From assembly GCA_035911135.1 (NCBI GenBank), contig JAMHWD010000042.1:7622-71621 (forward strand): 64,000 bases of DNA. Reading direction: 5' to 3'. Numbering within the stretch: position 1 is the first letter of the stretch; every line of letters begins with the position of its first letter. The notes beneath the pieces were generated by a model. It searched no databases. It was not told the DNA's origin and was given only the letters and a program-made list of their open reading frames with translations. Position numbers and translations under genes: made by a program. This stretch comes from JAMHWD01 sp035911135. GTDB taxonomy: Bacteria > Pseudomonadota > Alphaproteobacteria > Micavibrionales > Micavibrionaceae. Below are positions 62,910 through 64,000 of the stretch, piece after piece.

Positions 62910-63367
62910 ATATTGCCGGCCGCATGTTGTGGACGCATTTGAAGCTGCCTGGAATTACGGTCAGTGTTCAGCCAAAGCCTGCCGTATATGGATATGCGTT
63001 CGAGGCGCAATCGGTTACGGATCTGGGTTGTGATCGCCGTATCGCCGCCTTGAAGTCTCTGGATTCTGTCTTAAGCCGCGCCAGCAGGTTTGCCCTGCAA
63101 TTTGCCGAACCGGTGAAGTTGCCGAGGCGTATTGGCGCATTGGAACTGCTTTATACATCCCGCATGGAATGCGCGCCCGCCAATATTGAAAAAATCATGC
63201 AGGCGCATTGCGGCAATGCCCGGTTACGCAAGGTTTCATATGATGTCCTGATGCCGGGTGATATTGTGATTTTCAAGGAAACGCCGGAAGGCTTCCGTAC
63301 GCCCGATACTTACCGTATAATCTCCGAATCCCGCATTGAAAGGCAAGAAACCCAGCATGCTTTATAA
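62906..63367 (+). CDS. Hypothetical protein in the murF slot, 153 aa
   Basis: The product is not recognised. It starts four bases inside murE (ATGA) and overlaps mraY by 11 bases, so it is tightly embedded in the dcw cluster exactly where murF is expected. It is far too short for MurF (about 450 residues) and lacks its ATP-loop motif. It is soluble and somewhat basic, with strand-like pieces such as LPGITVSVQPKPAVYGYAFE and VLMPGDIVIFKETPEGFR, and no signal or membrane segment. A regulator or accessory of MurE/MraY is only a guess from position. Confidence 0.7.
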   Translation: MNIAGRMLWTHLKLPGITVSVQPKPAVYGYAFEAQSVTDLGCDRRIAALKSLDSVLSRASRFALQFAEPVKLPRRIGALELLYTSRMECAPANIEKIMQAHCGNARLRKVSYDVLMPGDIVIFKETPEGFRTPDTYRIISESRIERQETQHAL

Positions 63368-64000
63368 TCTTCTCGCGCCGTTGGCCGATGAATTGATTTT
63401 CTTTAATTTGTTTCGTTACCTGACATTTCGCACAGGCTGCGCGATATTGACCGCGCTGGTGCTTTCATTCCTTATTGCCCCGCGCATGATCCGCTGGTTG
63501 AAAGCCAAGCAAAAAGAGGGTCAGCCTATTCGCGCCGATGGCCCGGAAACGCATTTCGCCAAGGCCGGAACCCCTACCATGGGCGGGTTGATGGTGTTGA
63601 TTTCCGTGGCGATCAGCACATTATTATGGGCCAATCTGGCCAACCCGCTGGTCTGGCTGGCGCTGTTTGTGATGGTGGGTTATGGGGTGATTGGTTTCGG
63701 GGATGATTACCTCAAACTCACCAAGAAAAATGCCAAGGGCTTATCGGGCCGCAAGAAATTGATGGCGCAGGCGGCCATTGCATTGGTGGTGGCGCTGGCG
63801 GTGATGTATATCCTGCCCTCCAACCTGAACACGCATCTGGCGATTCCGTTTTTCAAAAGCATGTTCATTAATTTGGGCTGGTTTTTTATTCCCTGGGCGA
63901 TTTTCGTGATTATCGGATCATCCAATGCCGTGAACCTGACCGATGGTCTGGATGGTCTGGCGATTGTGCCGGTGGCGATTTGCGCGGCGTGTTTTGGCCT
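63357..64000 (+). CDS. mraY: Phospho-N-acetylmuramoyl-pentapeptide transferase, 5' part
   Basis: Integral membrane enzyme that attaches MurNAc-pentapeptide to undecaprenyl phosphate to form lipid I. The gene runs off the right edge. The first 215 codons show AGTPTMGGLMVLI, GFGDDYLKLTKKNAKGLSGRKK (the Asp pair at the active site) and NAVNLTDGLDGLA, all MraY signatures, with several membrane segments. ATG 63357 lies within the end of the preceding ORF. Confidence 0.97.
   Translation, partial: MLYNLLAPLADELIFFNLFRYLTFRTGCAILTALVLSFLIAPRMIRWLKAKQKEGQPIRADGPETHFAKAGTPTMGGLMVLISVAISTLLWANLANPLVWLALFVMVGYGVIGFGDDYLKLTKKNAKGLSGRKKLMAQAAIALVVALAVMYILPSNLNTHLAIPFFKSMFINLGWFFIPWAIFVIIGSSNAVNLTDGLDGLAIVPVAICAACFG

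Noticed and set aside
62906..63367. Remnant of murF
   Set aside because: It has no ATP-binding or MurF-like segment, its frame is intact and it is coupled to both neighbours, so it looks like a separate gene.

Overview
The window is a densely packed stretch of a bacterial chromosome that looks alphaproteobacterial. The evidence is an ATP12-type F1-ATPase assembly chaperone, a DUF3035 (BamF-type) lipoprotein beside lspA, rnpB directly upstream of the division/cell-wall cluster, a MutL carrying the endonuclease motif, and an sdhC-sdhD-sdhA-sdhB gene order. Nothing points firmly to a genus. Almost all genes are housekeeping, no tRNA or CRISPR array was seen, and gaps rarely exceed 200 bases.

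Layout. 1-4527: the 3' end of dnaB, alr, a Trm112-like small protein, a HAD phosphatase, and leuA behind a leucine-rich leader peptide. 4541-13047: a palindromic repeat, an unknown gene, alaS, an inositol-phosphatase/HisN-type gene, PBP1A and the MlaE/MlaF transporter core. 13126-17444: a VanX-like dipeptidase with an altered metal motif, a soluble hybrid histidine kinase, asd and a TerB-like protein. 17596-25833: an unknown gene and a succinate dehydrogenase locus interrupted twice, once by a His-rich secreted protein between sdhC and sdhD and once by about 3.6 kb (MFS pump, an unknown gene and a frameshifted Tat-signal gene) between sdhA and sdhB. 25830-29016: nadA, a GIY-YIG nuclease gene bounded by perfect inverted hairpins, nadC, a YggU-like gene and a secreted protein. 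29094-37197: rarA (with an in-frame palindromic insertion), crcB, rluC, an AsmA-like protein, ATP12 and an ABC exporter. 37194-48137: mutL, a pentapeptide protein, pgi, two M16 peptidases, a BamF-like lipoprotein, lspA and ribF. 48234-56881: an AEC transporter, ileS, ppx, ppk and a periplasmic MsrA. 56943-64000: an AmpD-like amidase, rnpB, then rsmH-ftsL-ftsI-murE-(unknown)-mraY.

Much of the window serves the envelope: alr, PBP1A, the dipeptidase, the AmpD-like amidase, and the FtsL/FtsI/MurE/MraY steps of peptidoglycan synthesis and septation. MlaEF, BamF, LspA and AsmA act on the outer membrane and lipoproteins. Central metabolism is represented by the sdh genes, pgi, leuA, asd and the NAD and FAD branches.

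The most notable non-coding signal is a family of paired-hairpin repeats. They have the frame GTCAT-stem-ATCCA ... TGGAT-stem-ATGAC, the stems differ in sequence but stay complementary, and they appear as free intergenic copies, as a degenerate copy translated in frame inside rarA, and as two half-elements enclosing the GIY-YIG gene. Other notable points are probable leaderless transcripts (HAD gene, leu leader, ileS), an unknown protein in the murF slot of the dcw cluster, and five tail-to-tail gene pairs whose stop codons overlap by exactly four bases.
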